Shown piece by piece: positions 16,382 to 23,441 of a DNA stretch of 64,000 nucleotides. Source of the stretch: Streptosporangium sp. NBC_01755. Its GTDB lineage: Bacteria; Actinomycetota; Actinomycetes; Streptosporangiales; Streptosporangiaceae. The position numbers and the translations under genes were made by a program. The stretch's first letter is position 1. Each line of letters opens with the position of its first letter. The stretch spans positions 2,790,001 to 2,854,000 of the forward strand of contig NZ_CP109131.1 of assembly GCF_035917995.1 (NCBI RefSeq), read 5' to 3'. A model generated the notes under the pieces. It was not told the origin of the DNA. It was given only the letters and a program-made list of their open reading frames with translations, and did not search any database.

Positions 16382-16738
16382 ATGACAGATGCGAGTGGCG
16401 AGGAGCAAGATGTCGTCGCCGAGCGGCTCAGGTTCGGGACGGGCCTCGCCGAGAGCGAGCGTCAGGAGATCATCGAGCGATTGGCCGGGCTGGGGAAGCG
16501 ACTGCTCTCCTATCCCGGTGACGCGGTGGAACTGCGGCTGAGCGTCAAGGACCGCGACACGCCCCAGCAGCGGGTGACGCTCGAATGCGTGCTCCCGGGG
16601 ACGGAGCCGCTGGTGGCCGGCTCCGACGAGCAGGATCTGTCCACCGCGCTCGCGGAGGTCCGCGACGAGCTGATCCGCCAGTTGGGCAGGCTCAAGACCA
16701 GACGGGACCCGCGCCGCGATCATCCGCACCGGCCCTGA
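16382..16738 (+). CDS. HPF/RaiA-like ribosome-associated small protein
   Basis: The 118-residue product has the beta-alpha-beta pattern of the HPF/RaiA sigma-54 modulation fold: VELRLSVKDRDTPQQRVTLECVL then LSTALAEVRDELIRQLGRL, seen as VELRLSVKDRD and ALAEVRDELIRQL. This family binds the 30S subunit during hibernation, but this member lacks the long C-terminal dimerisation tail of actinobacterial HPF. ATG 16382 sits 9 bases from AGGAGG and is preferred to TTG 16376. It is divergent from the UTRA regulator. Confidence 0.55.
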   Translation: MTDASGEEQDVVAERLRFGTGLAESERQEIIERLAGLGKRLLSYPGDAVELRLSVKDRDTPQQRVTLECVLPGTEPLVAGSDEQDLSTALAEVRDELIRQLGRLKTRRDPRRDHPHRP

Positions 16739-16876
16739 GCCGTGGGTGAGTCGCATGCGCCCGCATTACCCTCTCTTGAAGCATTTATGGGGTAATGCTG
16801 ACCCGGAGTCGGCTTCCGGGGATCGCAAAGGCTCCGAAGGGCTACGGTGGACAGCGATGACGGCCAGGAGGAGATC

Positions 16877-17260
16877 ATGCGACAGCTGAGGCGCGGCGCG
16901 CCCTTCGGCTGGCTGCTGACCCTGCTGCTGCCGCTGCTGGTCTCCGGGGGACTGGGCGGGAGCACCTCCGCCCTCGTACGGGACACCGCGGTCGTCCAGG
17001 CCGTCGGCGAGCATCAGCCGCTGTCGCGCCCGCTCCTCGACAGCGTGCAGCGGCATTCCCTCGCCTCCGGCTTCGCCGGCACCGGGACCGGTCTGGGCGG
17101 CGGGGGCGGCCACCCGCTCGCGACCCCGCCCGCCGACCTCCGGCACCTGTTCCTCGCCACCGGCCCGCTCACCCGCCCGGCGGGTGACGAGGACACCCAC
17201 CCGCTCGCGGCCCTGCTCGTCAGGCCGGGGCGCGCACCACCCGCCTCCACAGCCGACTGA
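16877..17260 (+). CDS. Small secreted or membrane-anchored protein of unknown function
   Basis: The 127-residue product begins MRQLRRGAPFGW and then a hydrophobic segment (LLTLLLPLLVSGGLGG) that could be a signal peptide or membrane anchor. The rest is Gly/Pro/Leu-rich with several His residues and no domain I recognise. AGGAGG lies 8 bases before the ATG. It is 231 bases upstream of the SecDF fusion on the same strand. Confidence 0.55.
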   Translation: MRQLRRGAPFGWLLTLLLPLLVSGGLGGSTSALVRDTAVVQAVGEHQPLSRPLLDSVQRHSLASGFAGTGTGLGGGGGHPLATPPADLRHLFLATGPLTRPAGDEDTHPLAALLVRPGRAPPASTAD

Positions 17261-17286
17261 AACACCCCGGAACCGCTCCGGGTCTC

Positions 17287-17422
17287 TTCGCCGTACGCGA
17301 AAACGTCTCCGCCACGAGCGGAAGACGTCTTTCCCAGGAAGACATCTTTCCCAGGAAGACATCTTTCCCATGAGCGGAAAACGCCTTCGCCACAGCCGAA
17401 AGGCGTTTTCGCCGTACGCGAA
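17287..17422. repeat. Nested repeats and hairpin upstream of secDF
   Basis: The 15-mer TTCGCCGTACGCGAA, itself an interrupted palindrome, occurs at 17287-17301 and 17408-17422. Between them are three near-identical 17-bp units of the type GAAGACATCTTTCCCAG (17321-17371). A stem also forms between AAAACGCCTT and AAGGCGTTTT around 17378-17410. The hairpin may end the upstream gene; the rest is unexplained. Confidence 0.7.
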
Positions 17423-17491
17423 GCGTGCCGCCGTACCTGAACGCTCCTTCGGCCTGACCGAGGACAACTCCCCCAGCCTGTGGAGGCTTCC

Positions 17492-19768
17492 ATGTCGCGT
17501 GCCTCGCTGGTACGCGCGATAGCGGCGTTCGCCGTCATCGCCACCTCGCTGTACATAGCCCTGACAATGTCGCCGCGCCTCGGTCTCGACCTGCGCGGCG
17601 GCACCCAACTCGTCCTGGAGACCCAGGACTCACCGACGGTCAAGGCCGACGCCGCGGCCACCGACCGCACCCTTGAGGTGCTCCGCCGCCGGGCCGACAG
17701 CCTGGGCGTGGCGGACGCGCCGCTGGCCCGCTCCGGCGAGCGGCGCATCATCGTGGAACTGCCGGGTGTGCAGGACCCGACCAAGGCCGCCGAGGTCATC
17801 GGCAAGACCGCGCAGCTCACCTTCCACCCCGTTCTAGGCGCCCCCGACCCGGGAGCGAAGACCAAGCCTGGCAAGGGAGAGCAGATCCTGCCCGACGATC
17901 GCGGCGCCCCGCTGCACATCGGACCGGCCGCCCTCACCGGCGACGGCGTCGGCGGTGCCGAGGCCGGGATCGACGCCCAGCAGGGCGGTGGCTGGTTCGT
18001 CACCGTCGACTTCCGCGATCAGGGACGTGCGGCGTGGGCCAAGCTGACCGGCGAGGCGGCCTGTAACCAGCCGGGCGACCCCAAGCGCAGGATCGCCATC
18101 GTGCTCGACTCCAAGGTGATCGTCTCGCCCCAGGTGAACGAGGACGTGGGCTGCAAGGTCGGCCTGCCGGGTAACACCACCCAGATCACCGGTGCCTTCA
18201 CCTCCGAGGAGGCCTCGGACCTGGCCCTGCTGATCAAGGGCGGCTCGCTGCCGGTGCCCGTCGAGATCGTCGAGCAGCGGACCGTCGGCCCGACGCTCGG
18301 CGCCGCCGCGATCAAGGCCAGCGCCTGGGCCGCGGTCATCGGCATCGCGCTCACCGCGCTTTTCATCATCGTGATCTACCGGCTGGTGGGCCTTCTCGCC
18401 GCCATCGCGCTGGCCTGCTACGCCCTCATCGCGTACGCGGCGCTGGTGGGGCTCGGTGCCACGCTCACCCTGCCGGGTCTGGCGGGCTTCGTGCTGGCCA
18501 TCGGCATGGCCGTCGACGCCAACGTGCTGGTCTTCGAACGGGCACGTGAGGAGTACGCCGAGACGCCCAACCTCGGCGGCTCGCTGGAGAAGGGCTTCCG
18601 TAACGCGTGGAGCGCGGTGGCCGACTCCAACGTCACCACCCTGCTCGCCGCCGGGCTGCTGTTCTTCCTGGCGTCCGGTCCCGTGCGCGGCTTCGGCGTC
18701 ACGCTGAGCATCGGCGTGATCGCCTCGCTGATCACCGCGATGGTCATCACGCGCGTCCTGGCCCAGTGGGCGGTGAGGTTCAAGGTGGTGTCCGCACGGC
18801 CGAAGATGACCGGCCTGGCCGACATCGGGCGCGTCCGCAGCTGGCTGAACACCCGCAAGCCGGACCTGATGAGCCGCCGCGGGCTGTACTTCGCGATCAC
18901 CGGCCTGCTGGTGGCCGTGTCCATGGCCGGGGTGGCGGTGCGGGGGCTCGACTTCGGCGTGGAGTTCACCGGGGGCAGGCTCGTGGAGTACTCCACGACC
19001 ACCCCGATGAGCGCCGACACCGCCCGCGAGCTCGTCAGCAAGGCCGGGTACCCCAACGCGGTGGTGCAGGCCTCCGATGACGACATCTCCGTACGGACGG
19101 GTCAGATCACTCCCGCCGAGGTGGTGAAGATCGAGAAGGCGCTGGAGAGTGAGGGCGGCCAGGTCACCAAGGAGCGCGACGAGCTCATCGGGCCGAGCCT
19201 CGGGGACGAGTTGCGCCGCAACGCGCTGATCGCGCTGGGCGTCGCGCTCGCCGCGCAGCTCGCCTACCTCGCCTTCCGGTTCCGCTGGACGTTCGGCCTG
19301 GCGACGGTGGTGGCCCTGGTCGCCGACGCGACGATCGTGATCGGCGCGTTCGCGTGGCTGGGCAAGCCGGTGGACGGGGTGTTCCTGGCCTCGATGCTCA
19401 CCGTGATCGGCTACTCGGTCAACGACAAGGTCGTGGTCTTCGACCGGGTCCGCGAGATATGGGGTGCGCGGCCGAAGAGCTCGTTCGCCGAGGTGGTCAA
19501 CACCTCGATCCTGCAGACCGTGCCCCGTACCGTCAACACCGGCCTGGGTGCGCTGTTCATCCTGGCCGCGCTGGCGGTGCTCGGCGGCGACTCGCTGACC
19601 GACTTCGCGGTGGCGCTGCTGATCGGGATCATCGTCGGCACGCTCTCCTCCGCGCTGGTCGCGGGGCCGGCGGCGATCGAGCTGGAGAAGCGCAAGCCCG
19701 GCGCGCCGCCGCGGCCCAAGCGGAAGGGCCCGGCTCCCGCCCGCCAGGGTTCGGGCGCCGTACTCTGA
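17492..19768 (+). CDS. secDF: SecD-SecF fusion protein translocase subunit
   Basis: The 758-residue membrane protein fuses SecD (first half) to SecF (second half). SecD features are the N-terminal helix, LGLDLRGGTQLVLE, the P1 periplasmic domain (GVADAPLARSGERRIIVELPG in part) and the six-helix block with AIGMAVDANVLVFERAREE. SecF begins about residue 450 with GLDFGVEFTGGRLVEY and contains TVIGYSVNDKVVVFDRVRE. SecDF uses the proton gradient to help complete export through SecYEG. Actinomycetes normally encode separate secD and secF beside yajC; none of those neighbours is here, so this may be an extra copy (inference). The start at 17492 has GGAGG 5 bases upstream. Confidence 0.92.
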   Translation: MSRASLVRAIAAFAVIATSLYIALTMSPRLGLDLRGGTQLVLETQDSPTVKADAAATDRTLEVLRRRADSLGVADAPLARSGERRIIVELPGVQDPTKAAEVIGKTAQLTFHPVLGAPDPGAKTKPGKGEQILPDDRGAPLHIGPAALTGDGVGGAEAGIDAQQGGGWFVTVDFRDQGRAAWAKLTGEAACNQPGDPKRRIAIVLDSKVIVSPQVNEDVGCKVGLPGNTTQITGAFTSEEASDLALLIKGGSLPVPVEIVEQRTVGPTLGAAAIKASAWAAVIGIALTALFIIVIYRLVGLLAAIALACYALIAYAALVGLGATLTLPGLAGFVLAIGMAVDANVLVFERAREEYAETPNLGGSLEKGFRNAWSAVADSNVTTLLAAGLLFFLASGPVRGFGVTLSIGVIASLITAMVITRVLAQWAVRFKVVSARPKMTGLADIGRVRSWLNTRKPDLMSRRGLYFAITGLLVAVSMAGVAVRGLDFGVEFTGGRLVEYSTTTPMSADTARELVSKAGYPNAVVQASDDDISVRTGQITPAEVVKIEKALESEGGQVTKERDELIGPSLGDELRRNALIALGVALAAQLAYLAFRFRWTFGLATVVALVADATIVIGAFAWLGKPVDGVFLASMLTVIGYSVNDKVVVFDRVREIWGARPKSSFAEVVNTSILQTVPRTVNTGLGALFILAALAVLGGDSLTDFAVALLIGIIVGTLSSALVAGPAAIELEKRKPGAPPRPKRKGPAPARQGSGAVL

Positions 19769-19819
19769 CCCTCACGCTCTGGCCAGGCGGGCACGGCCGG
19801 TCTGCTCTGGTCTGAGCGG

Positions 19820-19887
19820 CAGGGGCAGGGGCAGGGGCAGGGGCAGGGGCAGGGGCAGGGGCAGGGGCAGGGGCAGGGGCAGGGGCG
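19820..19887. repeat. (GGGGCA)n microsatellite
   Basis: About eleven uninterrupted GGGGCA hexamers lie just after secDF. On the minus strand they read Leu-Pro or Ala-Pro runs that make false open frames. Hexamer runs such as this are prone to slippage. Confidence 0.9.
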
Positions 19888-19912
19888 CGTATCGCGTTCC
19901 GGCCCGGGTCCG

Positions 19913-19952
19913 ATGGGCGGCTCCTCGCGGGATCCCGCGAGGAGCCGCCCAT
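19913..19952. terminator. 40-bp perfect palindrome, probable bidirectional terminator
   Basis: The sequence from 19913 to 19952 equals its own reverse complement, with centre GGGATCCC at about 19929-19936. RNA from either strand could form an 18-20-bp stem. It lies 145 bases after secDF and is followed by ATTTCC on the plus strand. The remaining bases up to 20127 are AT-richer and probably hold the promoter of the copper protein gene. Confidence 0.7.
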
Positions 19953-20127
19953 TTCCGTAGCTTCCCCACTAACCCTACAGAAGATAGGCGCATTTATGCA
20001 TAAAACTATTTCGATGGGCGATTAAAACCGTAAATTCCCGGAAGGCCGAAGCACCCGGCAGGGCACAACCACTGATGCGAGAGCTTCGAACGTTGAAGCG
20101 GAACGGTCACGAACACGGGGAGCAAGT

Positions 20128-20484
20128 ATGAGCCATGCGGTGAAGATGAACCCTCAGGTACAGAAGAGCATCGACATGTGCCTGGAGAGCCACAGCCGTT
20201 GCGAGCAGACCATGACCTACTGCCTCACACAGGGGGGTCGGTACGCCGACATGGCACTGATAGGCCCGCTCATGGACTGTGCCGACATGACCCGCCTCTG
20301 CGCGGACATGATGATGCGCCAGTCACCGATGGCGAAGGACATGGCCACGATGTGCGCGAAGGCGGCGAACAAATGCGCCGACGCGTGCATGTCCATGGAG
20401 AGTGACCCGATGATGAAGGAGTGCGCCGACGCGTGCCGGGCATGGGCCAAGGCGTGCCAGACGATGGCGAACGCGCGAGCCTGA
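20128..20484 (+). CDS. Four-helix-bundle copper-binding protein (Csp/DUF326 type)
   Basis: The 118-residue product is rich in Cys, Met and His spread along helices in the Csp pattern: DMCLESHSRCEQTMTYC, DCADMTRLCADMMM, MCAKAANKCADACM and ECADACRAWAKACQTM. Csp proteins store many Cu(I) ions inside a four-helix bundle. No signal peptide is present, so it is a cytosolic Csp3-like form. GGGGAG lies before the ATG. No CsoR or copper ATPase gene is adjacent. A long stem follows at 20557. Confidence 0.9.
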   Translation: MSHAVKMNPQVQKSIDMCLESHSRCEQTMTYCLTQGGRYADMALIGPLMDCADMTRLCADMMMRQSPMAKDMATMCAKAANKCADACMSMESDPMMKECADACRAWAKACQTMANARA

Positions 20485-20556
20485 GCCGTCGGCCGGTCCC
20501 GAACACCCCTCGCAGAACCACAGGGTCCTCCGAGGGTAGCGACAAAACAAACGAAA

Positions 20557-20587
20557 GGGGCGTCGCCGATCGCATCGGCGGCGCCCC
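20557..20587 (+). terminator. Hairpin terminator after the copper protein gene
   Basis: A 14-bp stem with one mismatch and a CGC loop (GGGGCGTCGCCGAT paired with ATCGGCGGCGCCCC) lies 73 bases after the stop codon. It resembles actinomycete intrinsic terminators without a T-tract. Confidence 0.65.
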
Positions 20588-20606
20588 TGCCCGTGTAGCA
20601 CCCCCG

Positions 20607-20686
20607 AGCAGGCTGCCCGTACAACGTCCTGGGCAGGCTGTCCATGCAGTCCCAAGCAGGCTGCCCGTACAACGCCCTGGGCAGGC
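20607..20686. repeat. About 24-bp tandem repeats, 3.5 copies
   Basis: Units related to GCAGGCTGCCCGTACAACG follow each other with a 24-bp half period. The full 32-base unit at 20607-20638 returns at 20655-20686 with one change. The array fills most of the gap between the copper protein and EF-hand genes. It is too short and gapless to be CRISPR. Confidence 0.75.
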
Positions 20687-20813
20687 ACGACCCTCCCGGC
20701 TCAGCCGACACCTGGAACAGGCGCAATCCCCCGGACTCAGCCGGGAAGGGCGCCCCGAATGCCGCTAGTGTGCTTGCCGTCTGATTTCCCTGCTGCCAAA
20801 GGCGGATGCGATC

Positions 20814-21026
20814 GTGGCGGACGACTACGCGACAACTTTCAAGATCGTCGATGTTGACGGTGACGGCCTCATCTCGGTCTCCGAGCTGACAAGGCTCATG
20901 GAGGTGCTCGGTCAGCCGATCACCCCCGAGGGGGCCGCGGCGGCCGTCGCCGGCATCGACGAGGATGGCGACGGCCTCATCTCCCTGGACGAGTTCGCCG
21001 GCTATCTCGCCCAGACCCGGGGCTGA
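20814..21026 (+). CDS. Two-EF-hand calcium-binding miniprotein
   Basis: The 70-residue protein is essentially one EF-hand pair. The loops are DVDGDGLISVSE (about residues 13-24) and DEDGDGLISLDE (about 49-60), each with all Ca-coordinating positions filled. It resembles the small calmodulin-like Cab proteins of Streptomyces, which buffer or sense calcium. The start is GTG 20814, and there is no signal peptide. A terminator follows at 21039. Confidence 0.88.
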   Translation: MADDYATTFKIVDVDGDGLISVSELTRLMEVLGQPITPEGAAAAVAGIDEDGDGLISLDEFAGYLAQTRG

Positions 21027-21038
21027 CCGACCTGACCC

Positions 21039-21080
21039 GATCGGGGTGCCCGTCCAGGGCCTGAACGAGGCACCCCGATC
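21039..21080 (+). terminator. 12-bp stem terminator after the EF-hand gene
   Basis: GATCGGGGTGCC at 21039-21050 pairs perfectly with GGCACCCCGATC at 21069-21080 across an 18-base loop, 13 bases after the stop codon. Confidence 0.7.
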
Positions 21081-21602
21081 AGATCCGGCCCCACCACCGC
21101 CGACGCCCACCCGCAGACGCCCGACCGGCGCCAGATCTCACCAACGGCCGACCCCGACGGCCGATCCCGGTCGCCGGCCCTGGCCGGACCATCCGTCACC
21201 GACGACTTCACCCGGCGGAGTTCAGCGGGCGGAGTTCAGCGGGCTCCCGGGGAATCCGCCCTCCGGAGTAGCGGACGCGCGCCGATGATCTACCCCTGAC
21301 GGGGCGGCCGCCTTCTCGACGCCCATCGTCGGCCCCGCGGCGTGTTGACTCGCCGTTGACCAGACAATAACTTTGAGTAGTTATTCCAATATCTAGCGTG
21401 ACGGATATTCGAGGTCGCGCGTGAACCCCGACATTTCGGAACGGACGTCGGACGCGGATCCCCCTCCCGAGTGCGACCTCCGATCTCACGCGCGAAGTCG
21501 TCCGGCGTGCCGTCGCATCCCCGCGAAGGGTGACCCGCGGCTCTCGGCTGACCGTCTCGGGGGAAGCGCGGGAAGCGCGCTCACACAGGAAGAGGCAGCG
21601 CA
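21081..21602. other. Long leader region of the PheS-PheT fusion gene
   Basis: No gene is supported here. A GCGGAGTTCAGCGG repeat occurs twice near 21214-21241. A promoter-like TTGACC followed by TAGTTA lies near 21357-21384, overlapped by the inverted repeat AATAACT-N6-AGTTATT (21366-21385). A second inverted repeat, AATATC/GATATT, spans 21388-21409. The leader from there to the TTG start is about 200 bases and could hold an attenuator or T-box, but I saw no clear T-box motif. Confidence 0.45.
21366..21385. promoter_or_regulatory. Inverted repeat over a candidate promoter of the synthetase-like gene
   Basis: AATAACT and AGTTATT are separated by 6 bases and overlap the putative -10 (TAGTTA) of a promoter whose -35 is TTGACC. 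The AT-rich island is exceptional in this GC-rich window and would suit repressor or activator binding. Confidence 0.4.
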
Positions 21603-23252
21603 TTGAGTAGCGCATCCAGCGGACATGCGGGGAGCGCACCGCACGACTCGCGCGGGGCCCGGCATCCGGCGACCGTCATGGCCGAGCAGATGGCCGACGT
21701 CTTTCTCGACCTTGGCTACCGCGTCGTCGAGGGGCCCGAGGTCGAGGCCGAGTGGCTCACCCTTGACGCGCTCAACATGGACGACGGCCACCCCGACCGC
21801 GCCTTTCACATCGAAGACCCCGCGGAGCCCGGCGAAAGGTCGGGCCTCGTGCTGCGCACGCGCACCTCACCGGCGCAGGTACGGGCGACGCTCGGCACGG
21901 CACCTCCGTTCCGCCTGGTCTGCGCGGGCCGCGCCTTCCGTCCCGGCCCGGCCGACGCCATCCACAGCCCGGTGTTCAACCAGGTCGAGGGCCTCGCCGT
22001 CGACCTGGGGCTCACCATGGTCGACCTGAAGAAGACCCTCGACCACTTCGCCGCCTCCGTGTTCGGCAGGGGCACGGTGACCCGGCTCCGCACCCACCGG
22101 TCCGCCTACACCGACCCGTCGGCGAAGGTGTACGTGGAGTGCGCGGTCTGCCGAGGCGTCCGCCCAGACGTCTCCGGAGATGCCTCCGCGAGCCCGTGCG
22201 GGACGTGCGGGACGTGCGGCGGCGAAGGATGGGTCAAGTGGGGCTGGTGCGGCACGGTCCGCCCACGGGTGTTGACCACCTGCGGCGTCGACCCGCACAG
22301 GTACGGCGCGTTCGCCTTCGGCATGGGCGTCGAGCGCACCCTGATGCTCCGGCACGGTCTGAAGGACATCCGCGACATCATCGACGGCGACATCCGCTTC
22401 CCCCTCGGGATGGACGAGTTCGCCCCCGGCGGCAGGCCCCGGCCCAGTCCACGCCCCCGGAGCACGCCCCCCACGCGGGCCGTACCGGCCGCGCGGGCCG
22501 TACCCGATCTGGAGACCATCCCGCTGACGCGAGGCGGTCACGGCAGGAGAGGATCACCGGGACGGGAGGCCGGCGGGGGGCTCAGCCGGTCGCAGAGCCT
22601 GCGACGGCGGATCGGGCACGCGCTGGCAGGGGCGGGATACGTCGAGACACCGCGTTTCCCCTTCGTCTGCGCCGCCGCGTGGGACGCCTTCGGCCTGGCG
22701 CCCGGCGACCCGCGCCGCACCACGCTGACGCTCACGAACCCGATCAGCCCGCGCGAGCCGTCGCTGCGCACCACGCTCCTCCCCGGGCTGCTGGCCGCGC
22801 TGGGCCTCAACCTCGCCCTGGGAAATCACCACCCGGCGCTCTTCGAGCAGGGAGTGGTCTTCGCACCCCTCACGGGCGCCGGCCCCGCGCCCTTCCCCCC
22901 GTCGGATCGCCGCCCCGCCGAAGGCCGGCTCGACGCGCTGAACGCCGCTGTCCCCGCCCAGCCCAACCATCTCGCCGCCGCCCTGACCGGCGAGTCGTCG
23001 TGGGCCCGTGCCGTCGACGCCGCGCGAACGGCCGCGCACGTCATGGGGGCCGGTCTGGTCACGCGCCCCACCGAGTACGCGCCCTGGCTGCCGGGACGCT
23101 GCCTGGAGCTGCTCGTCGGCGAGTCGGTGCTCGGCCACGCGGGTGAGCTGCGCACCGCTACGGTTCAGGCCCTGGGACTGCCACCGGGGACGAGCGTCAT
23201 GGAGATCGACCTCACCGCGATGGAACACCTCACCGATCACGAAGGCAGGTGA
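21603..23252 (+). CDS. Single-chain PheS-PheT fusion, phenylalanyl-tRNA-synthetase-like protein
   Basis: Residues ~20-275 match the PheS catalytic core: VFLDLGYRVVEGPEVEAEW, motif 2 (GRAFRPGPADAIHSPVFNQVEG), a Cys-rich stretch (CAVCRG, CGTCGTCGGEGW) and motif 3 (FAFGMGVERTLM). Residues ~325-545 match the C-terminal synthetase-like part of PheT: RRRIGHALAGAGYVETPRFPF, NPISPREPSLRTTLLPGLLA, and LPGRCLELLVGESVLGHAGEL. They are joined by a Pro/Arg-rich linker. The PheS tRNA-binding coiled coil and PheT's B1, EMAP-like, editing (B3/B4), B5 and FDX-ACB domains are absent. The Phe-pocket residues FAFG and QVEG appear kept, so Phe activation is plausible. Charging of tRNA is doubtful, so the role is unknown. 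The start is TTG 21603 behind AGGAAGAGG. Confidence 0.85.
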   Translation: MSSASSGHAGSAPHDSRGARHPATVMAEQMADVFLDLGYRVVEGPEVEAEWLTLDALNMDDGHPDRAFHIEDPAEPGERSGLVLRTRTSPAQVRATLGTAPPFRLVCAGRAFRPGPADAIHSPVFNQVEGLAVDLGLTMVDLKKTLDHFAASVFGRGTVTRLRTHRSAYTDPSAKVYVECAVCRGVRPDVSGDASASPCGTCGTCGGEGWVKWGWCGTVRPRVLTTCGVDPHRYGAFAFGMGVERTLMLRHGLKDIRDIIDGDIRFPLGMDEFAPGGRPRPSPRPRSTPPTRAVPAARAVPDLETIPLTRGGHGRRGSPGREAGGGLSRSQSLRRRIGHALAGAGYVETPRFPFVCAAAWDAFGLAPGDPRRTTLTLTNPISPREPSLRTTLLPGLLAALGLNLALGNHHPALFEQGVVFAPLTGAGPAPFPPSDRRPAEGRLDALNAAVPAQPNHLAAALTGESSWARAVDAARTAAHVMGAGLVTRPTEYAPWLPGRCLELLVGESVLGHAGELRTATVQALGLPPGTSVMEIDLTAMEHLTDHEGR

Positions 23253-23310
23253 CGTCCTCCCCGCCGGGTCGGGCGGCGATCGGCCCGAGAAGGATCAGGA
23301 GGCGGGGATT
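23253..23310. repeat. Possible solo IS605-type right-end hairpin
   Basis: TCCTCCCCGCC near 23255 is matched by GGCGGGGATT near 23300 with AAGGATCAGGA between. It resembles the hairpin ends of IS200/IS605-tnpB elements seen elsewhere in actinomycetes (compare 12689, 35371 and 40838). No tnpB is adjacent. It might simply terminate the synthetase-like gene. Confidence 0.35.
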
Positions 23311-23441
23311 CCACCGCTCACCCCGCCGGCCAGGTCTGCCGGTTCACGGGCCTGGAGCCTGGGGACGACACCCCCTCATCTCATGACAGGGTCCCGGCGA
23401 AGCCGGCCGGAGCCGTTTCACCGGGACATCTCGGGAGTGCG

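Noticed and set aside
20607..20686. CRISPR array
   Set aside because: Units are contiguous 24-bp tandem repeats without unique spacers, and no cas genes are present.
21385..21602. T-box leader of the synthetase-like gene
   Set aside because: The leader lacks a recognisable T-box sequence and specifier loop; only short inverted repeats were found.
22130..22230. Cys-rich stretch in the PheS part as evidence of a novel domain
   Set aside because: As far as I recall, several actinobacterial PheS proteins have a similar cysteine-rich loop here, so it is not by itself novel.
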